NCBI GenBank assembly: GCA_047967505.1
Contig: CM106538.1
Source of the DNA: Dipteris shenzhenensis
Taxonomy: Eukaryota; Polypodiophyta; Polypodiopsida; Gleicheniales
DNA: 64,000 nucleotides
Reading direction: 5' to 3' (one strand)
The notes under the pieces were generated by a model. It saw only the letters and a program-made list of their open reading frames with translations, did not search any database and was not told the DNA's origin. Each line of letters begins with the position of its first letter. The stretch's first letter is position 1. The position numbers and the translations under genes were made by a program. Of the stretch, positions 54,601 through 64,000 are shown one piece after another.

Positions 54601-57600
54601 CCTGCAAAAATGCTGTATTGAAGGTAATGCAAGATTATAGTTAGAGCTCCCCACCTGGGAAGGCCAAAACAACTCCCCAAGATCCCACTGCAGCTCTTGC
54701 AAGGAAGGCCCTCCCAAAGCCACAAATGCGGTTGTAAGAACTCCTCGCTGTGGGAATTGGGATCAATAACCCGAACTATCCCTTGTCATCCAACCACTCT
54801 AATCCTCTGCCATGCCAGAGAATCTGAGGCATCATCTCTTTGAGGGATTGTGTTTGTCGGGTTCGACTCTAGCAATAGCTGTCCTCCCTGGCCAATGCTG
54901 TAATAAATGGGTAAGGATCACCGCGATGCCGCTGAAAAGGAGTCTGAGTGGCACCTTTGTCCTACAGAACTGGCCAAACCATCGAGGAGGATGCTTTGGA
55001 TCTAGGGCCACCCTAAGCCCCTCAATCCACGATGCTGAGATGCCCACCCTAAACCCCTCGATCCATGATGCTGAGATGGACGTGTTGATCTCCACAAGGC
55101 TGCCACCAACACTAATGATGAGCTTGCCTATTGCTTTGCATCCCTTGGTCTATAATGCTTATGCTCAGCCCTCCCTTTGCACGTGGGATGATCATCATGT
55201 GCCAAGCGACTCATGCTCATTAAGAGGAAATTTCAAACCAACCTCCTAAGTTACCCCCCCACAAGCCTTGTGGGAACACCTACACGATGCAATGTACTAG
55301 GCTGTAGCCAAAAGAACCTGATTTATCACAATTGCTTTGCCTATGAGGAAAATCCTAGTGGAGCTCCAATATAGTGGCTTCTTATACTCTCTAAGATTGG
55401 GGCCATCTATTGATCCATTGAAACATGCAGGCCACCTAGCATCGTGAGTATCATGTCGTCTGGATCCATATGAAGCCAAGATCAACCCTCCACGTAAGCT
55501 CTTCCTTGGAGGCTATGAGGAAGCCTATTAATTTATTTTAGTTGATCTTGGCTCTAGAAGTGTGCAATAGACCCCTAGGAGATGCCACTCTCTCTAGGCT
55601 ATTAGTGTGCCCTCCACATACAAGCTGTATCTTCTACAAACTCTAAATTCAAGAGCTCCTTCCCTAATAGATTTGGCAAGCGCATTCCTACGAGGTTGGC
55701 CTAGTGAGATCTAAAAAAGTAAGTCCCACAACAAACAAGAAAAGGAAAGGGGCTAAAGGGGAGCCTTTGGGACAATTGGCGAGTATTGCAGCATGGCATA
55801 TCTGGAGAGGTAGATGCACAGAGGCATTGGATGGATCTTAGGTCCTTCCCTCTGACACCATGGTCAGTATCTGGACTGATACCATACATACTTTGATGGC
55901 TACTTGGGCAACCGTGCAGGGTTCCCCGGGCATCCTTTGCCATGAGAGAGATTTCTCTAAGGGAATGGAGGGGCTCTCCCTTCTTCTGAGAGTCTATAGC
56001 AGGACTGAGGTGGTACTTTCAGCCTCTTTCCTTTTTTTTGTAGACCCATTCCGGGTTGCTTTTTTATTCGTGCCATGCATGATGTATTTCCGCTCCAAGC
56101 TATCTCTTGTGAGTTTTTTCGATACTTAATATTTCTTGGAAATAAGAAATTTCAGTTTTCTAATACTATCAATTGTCAAGATGAATACCTATCCAATAGA
56201 AAACCACTATAGAAACTCCAATCAATAGCCAAGCATAGATAGATGATCAATCAAATACCACGATAGTTCCAAACTGACAAAACGTCAACCAAGAACCAAA
56301 AGAAGTACAAACTACATGTTGAGACCATGAATAGGCTGAGTGGTTCCTATAGAGGGAAGAGAAGAAAAGGCCTAAAGATGCTTGGATTCAAGAGCATCTT
56401 GTTGCAGCAAGGGTTCATTAGTAAGTTTACTAGATTAGAGAGCAGAGTATGCCTTTCATGCACGGGAGTCCTTTTGTATTAAGATGGAAGGAAGAGAAAA
56501 CAAACACTTTTTCTCTACTCTTGGCACGAGGCATGGTAGAGAAAGTGTTTCTTAGCTTATTGACGGGACAGGAATTCAGATGCCGTCATGCATATAGCTA
56601 CATATTTTCTGCCTCCCGTATTTCTACAGATCCTGATACACTTGCAAGAGAGGATGCCAGGCATAGAGTTTGGGAGCACATCCGTGTATTGGTGAAACCA
56701 CACATGAGAGTCTCACATGATGCACCTTTCACCAATCGAGAATTCAGAACTGCCTTCCCAAGGGAAGATGCCCATGCCCACATGGATTAACACCTTCCTT
56801 TTTTATTGCTTTTAGGACATGATTTATTACCTTAGTCCTGGGTGTTTGGGACTCTGCTGCTATGCTGGATTCACTTACAGAGGGTCTCAATCCCTTCCTT
56901 CTTTATTGCTTTTAGGACATGATTAGAGATCATGTTACCTCAGTCCTGTAGGGTGTTTGGGACTCTCTGCTATGCTTGATTCACTTACAAAGCATATCAT
57001 TCATCTAATCCCAAAGGGAGATAGCAAAAATTTCATCTCCCAATGGAGGCCTTTCACTCTTTTGGGAACCTTTTATAAGATCTTAGCCAAAGCTATCAGG
57101 CTACATTTGCAGCCCATCTTCGAGATCTTATTCATGATGCACAGATGTGTTTCGTGCATGGTGAAGCATTTTCAATAACAACTTCTCTTTTTGGGAGGCT
57201 TCACATTGGGCCATGCAGACAAGCCAATGCTTTGCCATGCTACTCCTGGACTTCAAGAAGCTTATGACAAAGTATATTGAGATTTTGAATTTCAGATGCA
57301 TGGATCAGAGGGGCTTCCTCTTTGTCAGATCATCCCACAGCCAGGTATTTATCAGAGGAGAAAGAGGAGAGAGGTTTCGTATTCCTAGATTAGTTTGTTA
57401 GGGATGCCGTCTTGCCCCCTTCTTGTATATATATGTGGCCAAGCAATGAGCAGATTTATGAGATCTCAGCAGACAGATACTATTGGGCTGAGACCTTTTC
57501 TAAGACAAGATGAGGAGCTCTGGGATAGTGAATTGGCTAATGATACTTCTGTTTTTTTGGATGCCACTACATAGTTACTTGCTTTAGGTAAGCATTGGGT

Positions 57601-60600
57601 GATAGATTCTATGTGGATGATTGGGATCTTGATAGAGGGGGGACAGTTTGCATTGCACTTGGTGTTTCACCTCCAACCATTTTTCGATAGTTTTGTCTAT
57701 CTCAGAGCCCCATCTGAGAGGACGGTCTCACAGTATCAGGATCCCCGATGCCTTATACACACATGAGACTCTCACAGAGGCAGTCTTGGAGATCTGGGTT
57801 TCTCACTCGTAGGGGAGGGTGGGCGGTCCTTCACATGTGGCCACAGCACTTGCCAGTATCGGCGACTTTTATCACTCTGTCGCTAGTGCTGGCGAGGTGA
57901 GGTACTTAGGCGGGAGATTGGTATCCGCCGGTAGTTGGCAGCCTTGCAGAGGGAGGAGCAGAGACGACCCTCAGATGCTTGGATCCAGGAGCGCCTTGCT
58001 GCAGCAAGGGCTCACTTGCAGACATTGCTTGATCAGAGAGCAGAGTATGCCTTTCGTGCACGGGAGTCCTTTTGGATACAGATGGGAGGGAGAGTCAATA
58101 AATACTTTTTCTCTACACTTGGTCCCAGACATAGTAGTAGAGAGAGTGTCGGGCAGCTTATTGACTCTGACGGCGTTTTGCAGTCTCATCCTGATACCGT
58201 CATGCACTTAGCGATAAATTTTTATGCCTCCCTTCTTTCTGCAGATCCTGACACACAGGCCAGAGATGTGGCTAGAGATGTAGTTTGGCAGAGTTTACCT
58301 GTGTTGGTCACACCAGAGATGATATGCTCACTTGATGCACGCTTTACCAACACAGAGTTCAGGACTGCTCTCTTCGCCCTTCATAAGGGCAAGTGCCCTG
58401 GTTCCGATGGTCTTACTCCATCATTTTTTACAGCCTTCTGGGATATGATAGGTGATCATATTACTTCAGCCCTGCAGGGCATTTGAGACTCGGGTGAGAT
58501 GCCTGACTCACTAACCGAGGGACTCATACACCTCATCCCGAAAGGTGGCAACATGAATTTTGTATCCCATTGGAGACCCATCACTCTTTTGGGCACTCTA
58601 TACAAAATCCTTGCCAAGGCGATCAGCATCCGATTGCAGCCCCTTCTTCCAGACCTCATCCATGATACTCAGACAGTTTTGTGCATGGCAGGAGCATATT
58701 TGATAATATCTTTTCCTTTGGGAAAGCCACAGAGTGGACTATGTAGAGCAGGCAGAGGCTGGCAATTCTACTCTTTGACTTTGAGAAAGCCTATGATAGA
58801 GTAGATTGGGGTTTTCTTGAGGGCACTCTTCTACAATTTGGATTTTCAGATGCATGGATTAGAGGGGTGGCCTCCCTTTACAGATCAGCCCACAGCCAGG
58901 TTTTGATCGGAGGGGTGACAGGTTTCAGATTTCCAGGTTAGTTCGTCAGGGATGCCCTTTGGCCCCCTTCCTCTTTCTTTTTGTGGCAGAAGCTATGAGT
59001 ATTTTCCTTAGATCTTAGGCTGATCTTTATGGGCTGAGATTGCCCTTGAGACAGGAGCAGGAGCTTCTTGATTGTGAGTTGGCTGATGACACTGCTATTT
59101 TTATGGAGGCCTCTTCACAATCACTTGATTCTCTCCGGACAGCCTTGGATATCTTTTGCTTAGCTGCAGGGGCACACATTAGCTGGCATAAATCCTTTGG
59201 CTTTTGGATCAGTGATGAGGACACTTCAGGCTGGGGAGTTGACATTGGCTTTTCCTGGATTCAGAGGGGTGTTCCTGTCAGATATTTGGGGTGCTAGGTA
59301 GGATTGGGCATCTCTCCAGCACAACAGTTTGCCCCAATACTAGAGAGTATAAGGAAAAAGCTAATTTTTTGGAGCTCAGCCAAACTCAACCTTGCATCTA
59401 TAGTTGTGGTAGTGAACCAGGTTCTTTTGGCCACCGCCTGGTTTGTGTGTTCTTACTGGTGCTGGTCTAGGGATTGCATCACTCAGCTCATTAGACCAGT
59501 CATGAATTTTTTATGGAGTGGACTTGATGGCACGGCAGATGTTGCAGCGAGGGTGGCCTGGGAGACCATTATTCTCCCTACATTTGAAGGGGGCCTTAAT
59601 ATCATTGACCGGGACTTGCAGTGCAGGGCATTGCTTTGTAAGGTGGTGGTGAGGGACTCATGCCTGGGCAGGAACCTTGGAAGGATTTCTTTTTTGGACG
59701 CATTCAGGCTTGCACACCTACCTTGGCAGATGATTGGGTGGACAGCCCTCGCTGGATTTTTACTTCCGCCCCTCTCAGATCTTCTGCCTCTCCTCTCATG
59801 ACTACCATCTTGAAAGCTTGGGGGAGTTTCAGGAACACTCTTCGGAGGGTTCCGCCCTCTACCCTTGAAGAGATTGATAGGCAGCCGATCATTTGGAACG
59901 ATAGTATACTTGATGAGCATGACAGACCACTAAGCACTTCCCATTACATGCAGTGGTCTAGATGGGAGAGAGGCCCCGCCTACACAGGAGGCACTTGGAA
60001 GGCATTTATTAGGTTACCTGAAGATTAGAGACTACAGTCAGTGAGTCACCTCAGAGGGATAGCACGCAGGATTCAGCAGATAGATACAGCCATCCCGATG
60101 GAATGGATAGTTGAGGTGCCTAATACTTCCACCACTTGGATGGGAGCCTTTTCGAGGACAGCAGTTCCTCTACAGGTGATTGCTCATCGAGGTCTCGAGG
60201 AAGATGCATTGGTCTTTGACATTGGGGATGGAGGTATACTCTCTAGATGCACGGATGATATCCTTCTAGAGGTTGCCTTTCAGCCTGTCAGGATTGCTGT
60301 TTTTGTGGACCATGGAGTGGGCTTGCAGTGGTACTTAGACCTTGACCCTCTGCTCTTGGCCCTGGGATCCTGGAGATTGCGGTTATGTGGAGGTGCACCT
60401 ATCAGGTGCTTGCAGTGGGACCCAGGAGAGTGGGAGTGGATAGATCATGGGCACCGAGAGAGGGGGATTCCCTTCTTTCGTTTCACGATTGGTAATGCCA
60501 GGAGATTTCAGCTGAGCAGTAGGGGTTGGATTCCCTCCAGAGCCCCCCATTGGGACAGCTTCTTCATAGCAAATTTGATGGCACAAGGCTCAAAGATTCA

Positions 60601-63600
60601 ATCAATGAGACTTGTCCAAGGGGGGAGATAGTAGGTAGGGAATGAGAGATCATCAAGTGTTGCAATCTTCGCATGGAATCTCATGCTTTTATGGTACTTA
60701 ATGATGAGAAGATTAAATTATCATCCACAATCCATTGAGAGCCATGCATTACTGATGACTTTTAGCAGCAGTGGTATTGGATTTCCATGGATTTGTGCAT
60801 TATAGAGTTTTTGTATTTCCTCATGAATTTTAAAGATGGTGGCAACTTGAGTGTTGTGTGTAGAGAAGTTCAAGTAATTGTAAGAAAAGGCTCAAATGGG
60901 TTCTTGGCCATTGACTCAGCCAAAATTTGGGATGATCTTATAGATACATTTTTTCTATCTGATCATTGCACATAGGTACAGCTTGTAACTAGGCACATCA
61001 TGATCTATCATCTTATAGATACATTTTTTATACCTCATCATTGTAAGTAGGTACATCATGTTGTTGCCACAATGTTCAGTCTCATAAAACATTCTTGTTG
61101 GATAGTTTGGATCATAGAAATCCATTTCTATGTGGTGGTCTCTTCCATATCCATGTGTTTTTTGACTTTTCTTGGGTTGGTTTGTTTGTTTGGGTTAAAA
61201 ATAAAAAATTCTGGTACAACAAAACGAGAACTATTTTTTCCCAATACTAGGTAAACCACTGCACATTCTCAAAGCTTTTAAAAAATGCCACAATTCACTA
61301 AGAAAAAGGGAAGGCTGCCTCTCTGATGTAACCTTCAACCAACAATGCTTCATTTGTGTGCGTGTAATTAGTGCTTAGGGACTGTCAATGAAAAGTCATT
61401 GCGGCCCATTATGGAGAAGGCCCCCTGGAATGGAAGAAATCCCTGTTCAAATTACAATGCCCCTCCAATCGCAGAATGCTGGGCTGAACAGCACAGGTGA
61501 CAAGAACATGCTGGACCGGTGATGCCACAGCTTCTCGTAGTTATTCAGCTCAAGGGAGGAGCCTGTAGTCCATCAATGGATGTCATCCCATGATGGGCTT
61601 TCAATTGGCTCATGGATTGAGCCAATGGGATCCCTTGAAACCATTTACATTTTTTTTGGAGATGCTAGGAGGCATAGCAGATATGGAGCCAAAGCCCATC
61701 TAGATTCTAAGCCTGTGTTATCTCAGATACTAGGGAACTGCAGTTGGGCATGGCAGCATGGCTCACAAAATGAGGATAGTCCTTCAGTTGTAAGTACAAT
61801 AATCCCTTGCAAGTACGGCTTAGGAGAGCAGTGTGTTACAAATAGAGATCATACAGATCATTGCGTGGCAATTGTCGTTGCCCGAAGATAGCTGTAGCCA
61901 TCTTTATCCCCTTGCAAGCTAGGCAGCCAATTGCAGCCTGGTAATGGAAGGGTAGTTTTGATCTATTTGTTGGCATCCTTTGTAGGCATTTACAGCCTTT
62001 GAACAGCCTGCAAGGGCTGGTTCCCACAGCACCATTGTGGATAGCTGTTTGTTTGTATCTGATTTTTTCCTAAACTTAATATAGTGGCTCTTTTTTCTTG
62101 CAAAAAGTGACAACTGTCCCATGCATTAGATAAAAATGGGTATCCATCCATGATGGTTGTATTGGTTCATTTATTTTATTGACTAGCAAGGTATTACTTT
62201 GCAGATCTCAAATTTCTGAATTTGTAAGCACCATATGGAGCGGTGCAAGTCGTTACATTGCTAAGAAAATTCAAACAACTGCAAACCTTTTAGTCAATGC
62301 ACTCTGAATTTTGGGCTAATATTTTTGAAGAAACCAGTACCACCGTAGATAACTGGCTTAAAATAGCCTCATAGGTTTTTGACCTTGTCAAGGATAGTTC
62401 TGTTCACCTTATCATCCATAATAGTTAACACTTGTTTCCCATCTTCTAGGAGGATTACGGAGGTGTGCACCACATTTTGGAATTATGATGAGTTATTTAA
62501 CTGTGCATTCACTTGGTTTGAAGGTTTAGAAAGTTCAGCTATAGTTTCGTTTGAGTCGGTATCCCAGCATGATAAGACGAGAGGTTCGATTTAATTTGGT
62601 ATGAAGGTTTAGAACGTTCAGCTATAGTTTTGTTTGAGTCCATACCCTAGCATGATAAAACATTAGGTACCTCTTACATTAGGTACCTGCATGTACGTAC
62701 CCAATGGTGCCTGTGGCATGCTAGGAGTACGTTCTTATCATGTAGGGCAGATGACTACAGGAGAGTTTGTTTTCTGATGCCACTACACACAAAACTGTAC
62801 AAAAGTAGAACCTTACAATAGGTCTGCGATGCATATTGCTACGACCAAGTGGGTGATTTTTAAAATTATTTAATGAGCTTGCATAAGGCTTCTGCTGAGA
62901 TACTGTGACAGGGCTTGCCTAATAGCTTATCTGGATTCCAAATGGTATAACCATATTTCATTTTATGTGTTTCTCATGCATCATGTGTAAGCCACATTTT
63001 GTCTTTTCATATCTCTTGAAGCTTGGTCAGAGAGACTTATAACATTATCGCCAATGATGGTATACATGCTGCAGGATGGTCGTGTCAATGCGTTTTATTC
63101 AACACCATCCATATACACGGATGCAAAATTTGCAGCAAACGAAACATGGCCTTTGAAGCTTGATGATTTTTTCCCGTAAGTTCACAAAAATAATTTGTGA
63201 TGTGTTGCAGATTTTCCATTTTCGTTATCCTGGTATGTGTCCTTACGCCTACAGAGCAAAATGTCATTCTTCAGGTATGCAGACTGTCCACATTGTTATT
63301 GGACAGGATACTTCACCAGTCGGCCAGCTCTAAAGGGTTATGTGCGAATGATGAGCAGCTATTATCTAGTGAGTTCTCCTACTTATTTTTGCGAGACTCA
63401 AATCACTGTTATCAAGGGCCCAAATAATTCTTCATGTTGAAAATCTGTCTCTTCTTGGGTAGACTGCAAGACAGCTAGAAGTTCTGGTGGGCAGAAAAGC
63501 CTCTGGGCTAAATACAGATTCTCTGGGGGAAGCGATTGCTATAGCTCAACATCATGATGCTGTCAGTGGGACAGAGAAACAGCACACAGCCAATGATTAT

Positions 63601-63630
63601 GCAAAACGTCTTGCTATTGGGGCTGCCGAG
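42463..63630 (+). CDS. Lysosomal/vacuolar alpha-mannosidase (GH38), N-terminal 11 exons
   Basis: Eleven exons (1335 nt, 445 residues) join in phase and match the N-terminal part of plant lysosomal-type alpha-mannosidases, which are about 1000 residues long. The gene continues past the window. The enzyme removes alpha-linked mannose from N-glycans in vacuole or apoplast and needs zinc. All expected active-site residues are visible: zinc ligands H57 and D59 (HSHDD), D179 (WQIDPFGHS, also the nucleophile), H420 ([10 protein letters not shown]) and acid/base D302 (GSDFNYQ). A signal peptide covers about residues 1-25. The ATG at 42463 has a good context (CCATGG) and gives that signal peptide. The frame is open further upstream, but through simple repeats. 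There are no stops in the exons, so the gene looks functional despite 8.3-kb and 9.2-kb introns filled with transposon debris. Confidence 0.93.
43489..43572 (+). CDS. Alpha-mannosidase exon 2 (79-106)
   Basis: [20 protein letters not shown] then RKFIYVEQ. Acceptor GTGAACCAG, donor GTACTC. It is followed by the 8.3-kb intron 2. Confidence 0.93.
43573..44890. other. Intron 2, first part
   Basis: No coding features. A diverged duplication at an offset of about 104 bp pairs 44201-44260 with 44305-44364 (both with TCAGTGTCT...CTCAT...TGGCTTC). Confidence 0.5.
44900..46790 (+). mobile_element. LINE fragment A in intron 2 (ORF2, RT)
   Basis: Blocks of a plant LINE ORF2 follow in order. [12 protein letters not shown] comes first, then [47 protein letters not shown] and [20 protein letters not shown] (RT). 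Next are [12 protein letters not shown] and [12 protein letters not shown] with the FADD active site (45836 on), then the post-RT region ([20 protein letters not shown]-like). It ends near a short A run (46783-46790). Frameshifts and stops are many, and the endonuclease part is missing (5' truncation). Confidence 0.88.
46830..47720 (+). pseudogene. Copia gag relic in intron 2
   Basis: [20 protein letters not shown] near 46850 and [11 protein letters not shown]-x-VNDHLNQL, then [11 protein letters not shown] near 47620-47710 match the two halves of copia-type Gag (UBN2). The part between is broken by stops. Confidence 0.6.
47725..50110 (+). mobile_element. LINE fragment B in intron 2 (post-RT part)
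   Basis: The sequence resumes the post-RT region of the same LINE family ([32 protein letters not shown]). Near 49830 it shows the usual C-terminal pattern (SSITAWNI-x-VAHCSF, compare W-x-IW-x-x-RC). It ends in an acidic GAT-repeat stretch (50055-50110). The 180-codon frame at 48483-49025 lies inside it and may be part of ORF2, but I recognise no domain there. Confidence 0.65.
50594..50686. repeat. Direct repeat enclosing a perfect 18-bp hairpin
   Basis: CACATACGATACACCAAT (50628-50645) and ATTGGTGTATCGTATGTG (50648-50665) are exact inverted copies with a 2-nt loop. The right arm also begins the second copy of a 55-bp direct repeat (TTGGTGTAT...GTGGCCTTGCTACATGTCACAC). Confidence 0.95.
51181..51735. 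repeat. Two local duplications, offsets about 82 and 87 bp
   Basis: TTCTTTGGCATTCCATTGAT and the following 50 bp occur at 51181 and 51263. TTCTTCTTCCTGCTTGTTGG and the following 50 bp occur at 51601 and 51688. Confidence 0.9.
51880..51968 (+). CDS. Alpha-mannosidase exon 3 (107-136)
   Basis: [20 protein letters not shown] then LVDAGQLEF. It is in phase after the 8.3-kb intron. Acceptor GTGTTAG, donor GTAAGG. It ends after two bases of the codon for I136. Confidence 0.93.
52065..52239 (+). CDS. Alpha-mannosidase exon 4 (136-194)
   Basis: It contains [20 protein letters not shown] and [20 protein letters not shown]179 is the catalytic nucleophile and zinc ligand. Acceptor GTGATTTCAG, donor GTTTGC. 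Confidence 0.95.
52240..53129. other. Intron 4 (890 bp)
   Basis: Ordinary AT-rich intron. Nothing further seen. Confidence 0.7.
53130..53249 (+). CDS. Alpha-mannosidase exon 5 (195-234)
   Basis: [20 protein letters not shown] then [20 protein letters not shown]. Acceptor CTTTTGCAG, donor GTAGAT. Confidence 0.94.
53451..53534 (+). CDS. Alpha-mannosidase exon 6 (235-262)
   Basis: [20 protein letters not shown] then DSTDTPVQ. Acceptor TGTCTACAG, donor GTACTT. Confidence 0.94.
53632..53703 (+). CDS. Alpha-mannosidase exon 7 (263-286)
   Basis: [20 protein letters not shown] then AQTQ. Acceptor AAAAAACAG, donor GTACGC. Confidence 0.94.
53795..53908 (+). CDS. Alpha-mannosidase exon 8 (287-324), GC donor
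   Basis: [20 protein letters not shown] then [19 protein letters not shown]302 is the acid/base. The exon must end at AAG before GCATGT, because using the next GT (53912) would create a stop with exon 9. This gives a GC-AG intron. Confidence 0.9.
54480..55500 (-). mobile_element. LINE fragment on the minus strand in intron 8
   Basis: The minus-strand frame at 55485-55297 ends [20 protein letters not shown]. This is the LINE post-RT motif also seen on the plus strand near 59360. Further minus-strand traces run to about 54500. Confidence 0.6.
55750..56110 (+). mobile_element. LINE 3' end in intron 8
   Basis: [19 protein letters not shown] and [16 protein letters not shown] match the extreme C-terminus of plant LINE ORF2 (W-x-IW-x-x-RC). 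The fragment ends before 56110. Confidence 0.6.
56340..57680 (+). mobile_element. LINE fragment C in intron 8 (linker and RT, decayed)
   Basis: It parallels 57940-59100 of the next copy: [11 protein letters not shown]-like, [56 protein letters not shown]. Many stops and small duplications occur, such as CCTTCTTTATTGCTTTTAGGACATGAT, present twice near 56800 and 56900. Confidence 0.75.
57690..60631 (+). mobile_element. LINE fragment D in intron 8, best preserved
   Basis: The 5' end is truncated (no endonuclease). Frame 57935-58486 (183 aa) is the linker leading to RT ([20 protein letters not shown]). A stop follows, then frame 58499-58804 with [14 protein letters not shown] and [39 protein letters not shown] lies near 58790. 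[13 protein letters not shown] (59076 on) keeps the ADD active-site core. The long post-RT region covers 59304-59801 and 59660-60028. A final 196-codon frame (60041-60631) is open but of unknown fold. Only a few frameshifts separate these frames. Confidence 0.88.
60041..60631 (+). CDS. C-terminal ORF of LINE fragment D
   Basis: 196 codons without interruption begin [20 protein letters not shown] and include [20 protein letters not shown]. They follow the post-RT region in the same direction, so this is most likely the ORF2 C-terminus. The CCHC or WxIWxxRC motif often found there is not evident. I do not recognise a function. Confidence 0.45.
   Translation: MSHLRGIARRIQQIDTAIPMEWIVEVPNTSTTWMGAFSRTAVPLQVIAHRGLEEDALVFDIGDGGILSRCTDDILLEVAFQPVRIAVFVDHGVGLQWYLDLDPLLLALGSWRLRLCGGAPIRCLQWDPGEWEWIDHGHRERGIPFFRFTIGNARRFQLSSRGWIPSRAPHWDSFFIANLMAQGSKIQSMRLVQGGR
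60660..63074. other. Intron 8, last part
   Basis: No coding features. There are two diverged tandem duplications: offset 75 bp (60935 and 61010, ATCTTATAGATACATTTTTT) and offset 83 bp (62521 and 62604, AAGGTTTAGAA and GTTCAGCTATAGTTT). A doubled ACATTAGGTACCT lies near 62670. Confidence 0.55.
63075..63175 (+). CDS. Alpha-mannosidase exon 9 (325-358)
   Basis: [20 protein letters not shown] then [13 protein letters not shown]. In phase after the 9.2-kb intron. Acceptor ATGCTGCAG, donor GTAAGT. It ends after two bases of the P358 codon. Confidence 0.95.
63275..63368 (+). CDS. Alpha-mannosidase exon 10 (358-389)
   Basis: [20 protein letters not shown] then [11 protein letters not shown]. Acceptor TTCTTCAG, donor GTGAGT. 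Confidence 0.95.
63463..63630 (+). CDS. Alpha-mannosidase exon 11 (390-445)
   Basis: [20 protein letters not shown], then [20 protein letters not shown] with zinc ligand H420, then [13 protein letters not shown]. Acceptor TTGGGTAG, donor GTAAAA. The gene continues beyond the window. Confidence 0.95.
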
Positions 63631-64000
63631 GTAAAATATTTTATTTGATCTTATAGTCCTTCAGAATTAAAAATCTTGAATTGAAATTTAACAAAAGAAG
63701 TATTTCTAAGTAAAGCTTTTTCTTCAATGTCCCCAAAAATTTCTTAAAATGCCTTGCTGACAGTGTTTCTAGGAAGACTATTTCCATCCTGGAAACACAC
63801 TGCCAAAGTAACCGGCCTGCTTGAAATTAAACAAACATTTTCTGGAATATAGTTAAGGGGATGTTTAACATGCAGTGTTTTCAGAAAACATCCTTCAGAA
63901 TGCAAGACTTCTTTAATAGATCAAATTGTTATTTTTTCATGAAGAAGACCTTTATTAAGTAGTATAGACTTTTATTCTTTCGAATGCATGTTGCTATATA
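63631..64000. other. Intron 11, cut by the window edge
   Basis: AT-rich intron sequence. No exon is seen before the edge. Confidence 0.7.

Overview
This window looks like nuclear DNA from a land plant with a large, transposon-rich genome. The host gene is a plant-type lysosomal alpha-mannosidase (GH38) with GT-AG introns. The rest is mostly Ty1/copia and Ty3/gypsy LTR retrotransposons, LINEs and one Mutator-like DNA element, nested in one another and mostly decayed. A fern or another large-genome non-angiosperm would fit, but that is a guess from style and not a demonstration. No rRNA, tRNA, CRISPR array or bacterial feature was seen.

Layout, left to right. 1-2850: decayed DNA with short tandem repeats. 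2855-6559: a copia element (+) with both LTRs, an RT active-site substitution and an inverted gag fragment. 6580-9640: a gypsy gag-protease relic (+). About 9960-19260: a Tat-like gypsy element on the minus strand, with an extra RNase H domain, an in-place inverted RNase H segment, a 1.29-kb integrase/PPT/LTR duplication and an 806-bp duplication in the LTR region. 19938-24028: a 5'-truncated chromovirus (+), interrupted at 21879-23587 by a small gag-only copia-type element with perfect 5-bp target duplications. 25728-36860: a copia element on the minus strand with matching LTRs and a perfect 5-bp target duplication. Its leader is split by a 3.9-kb element (31147-35038) with terminal inverted repeats and a perfect 9-bp target duplication. 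That inner element carries an intron-containing gene resembling a beta-class DNA N4/N6-methyltransferase. 38400-40010: a gypsy gag relic.

From 42463 to beyond the right edge lies the alpha-mannosidase gene (+). Eleven exons (1335 coding nt, 445 residues) can be placed with in-phase splice sites, and all the catalytic and zinc-binding residues expected in this part of the enzyme are visible. Two introns are very large. Intron 2 (8.3 kb) and intron 8 (9.2 kb) hold LINE fragments and copia debris, yet the exons around them are clean. Intron 8 appears to use a GC donor.

The most interesting object is the methyltransferase-like gene sealed inside the inverted-repeat element. The other notable points are the gag-only element and repeated signs of local rearrangement: inverted coding segments in two retroelements and many direct duplications, most of 50-105 bp.
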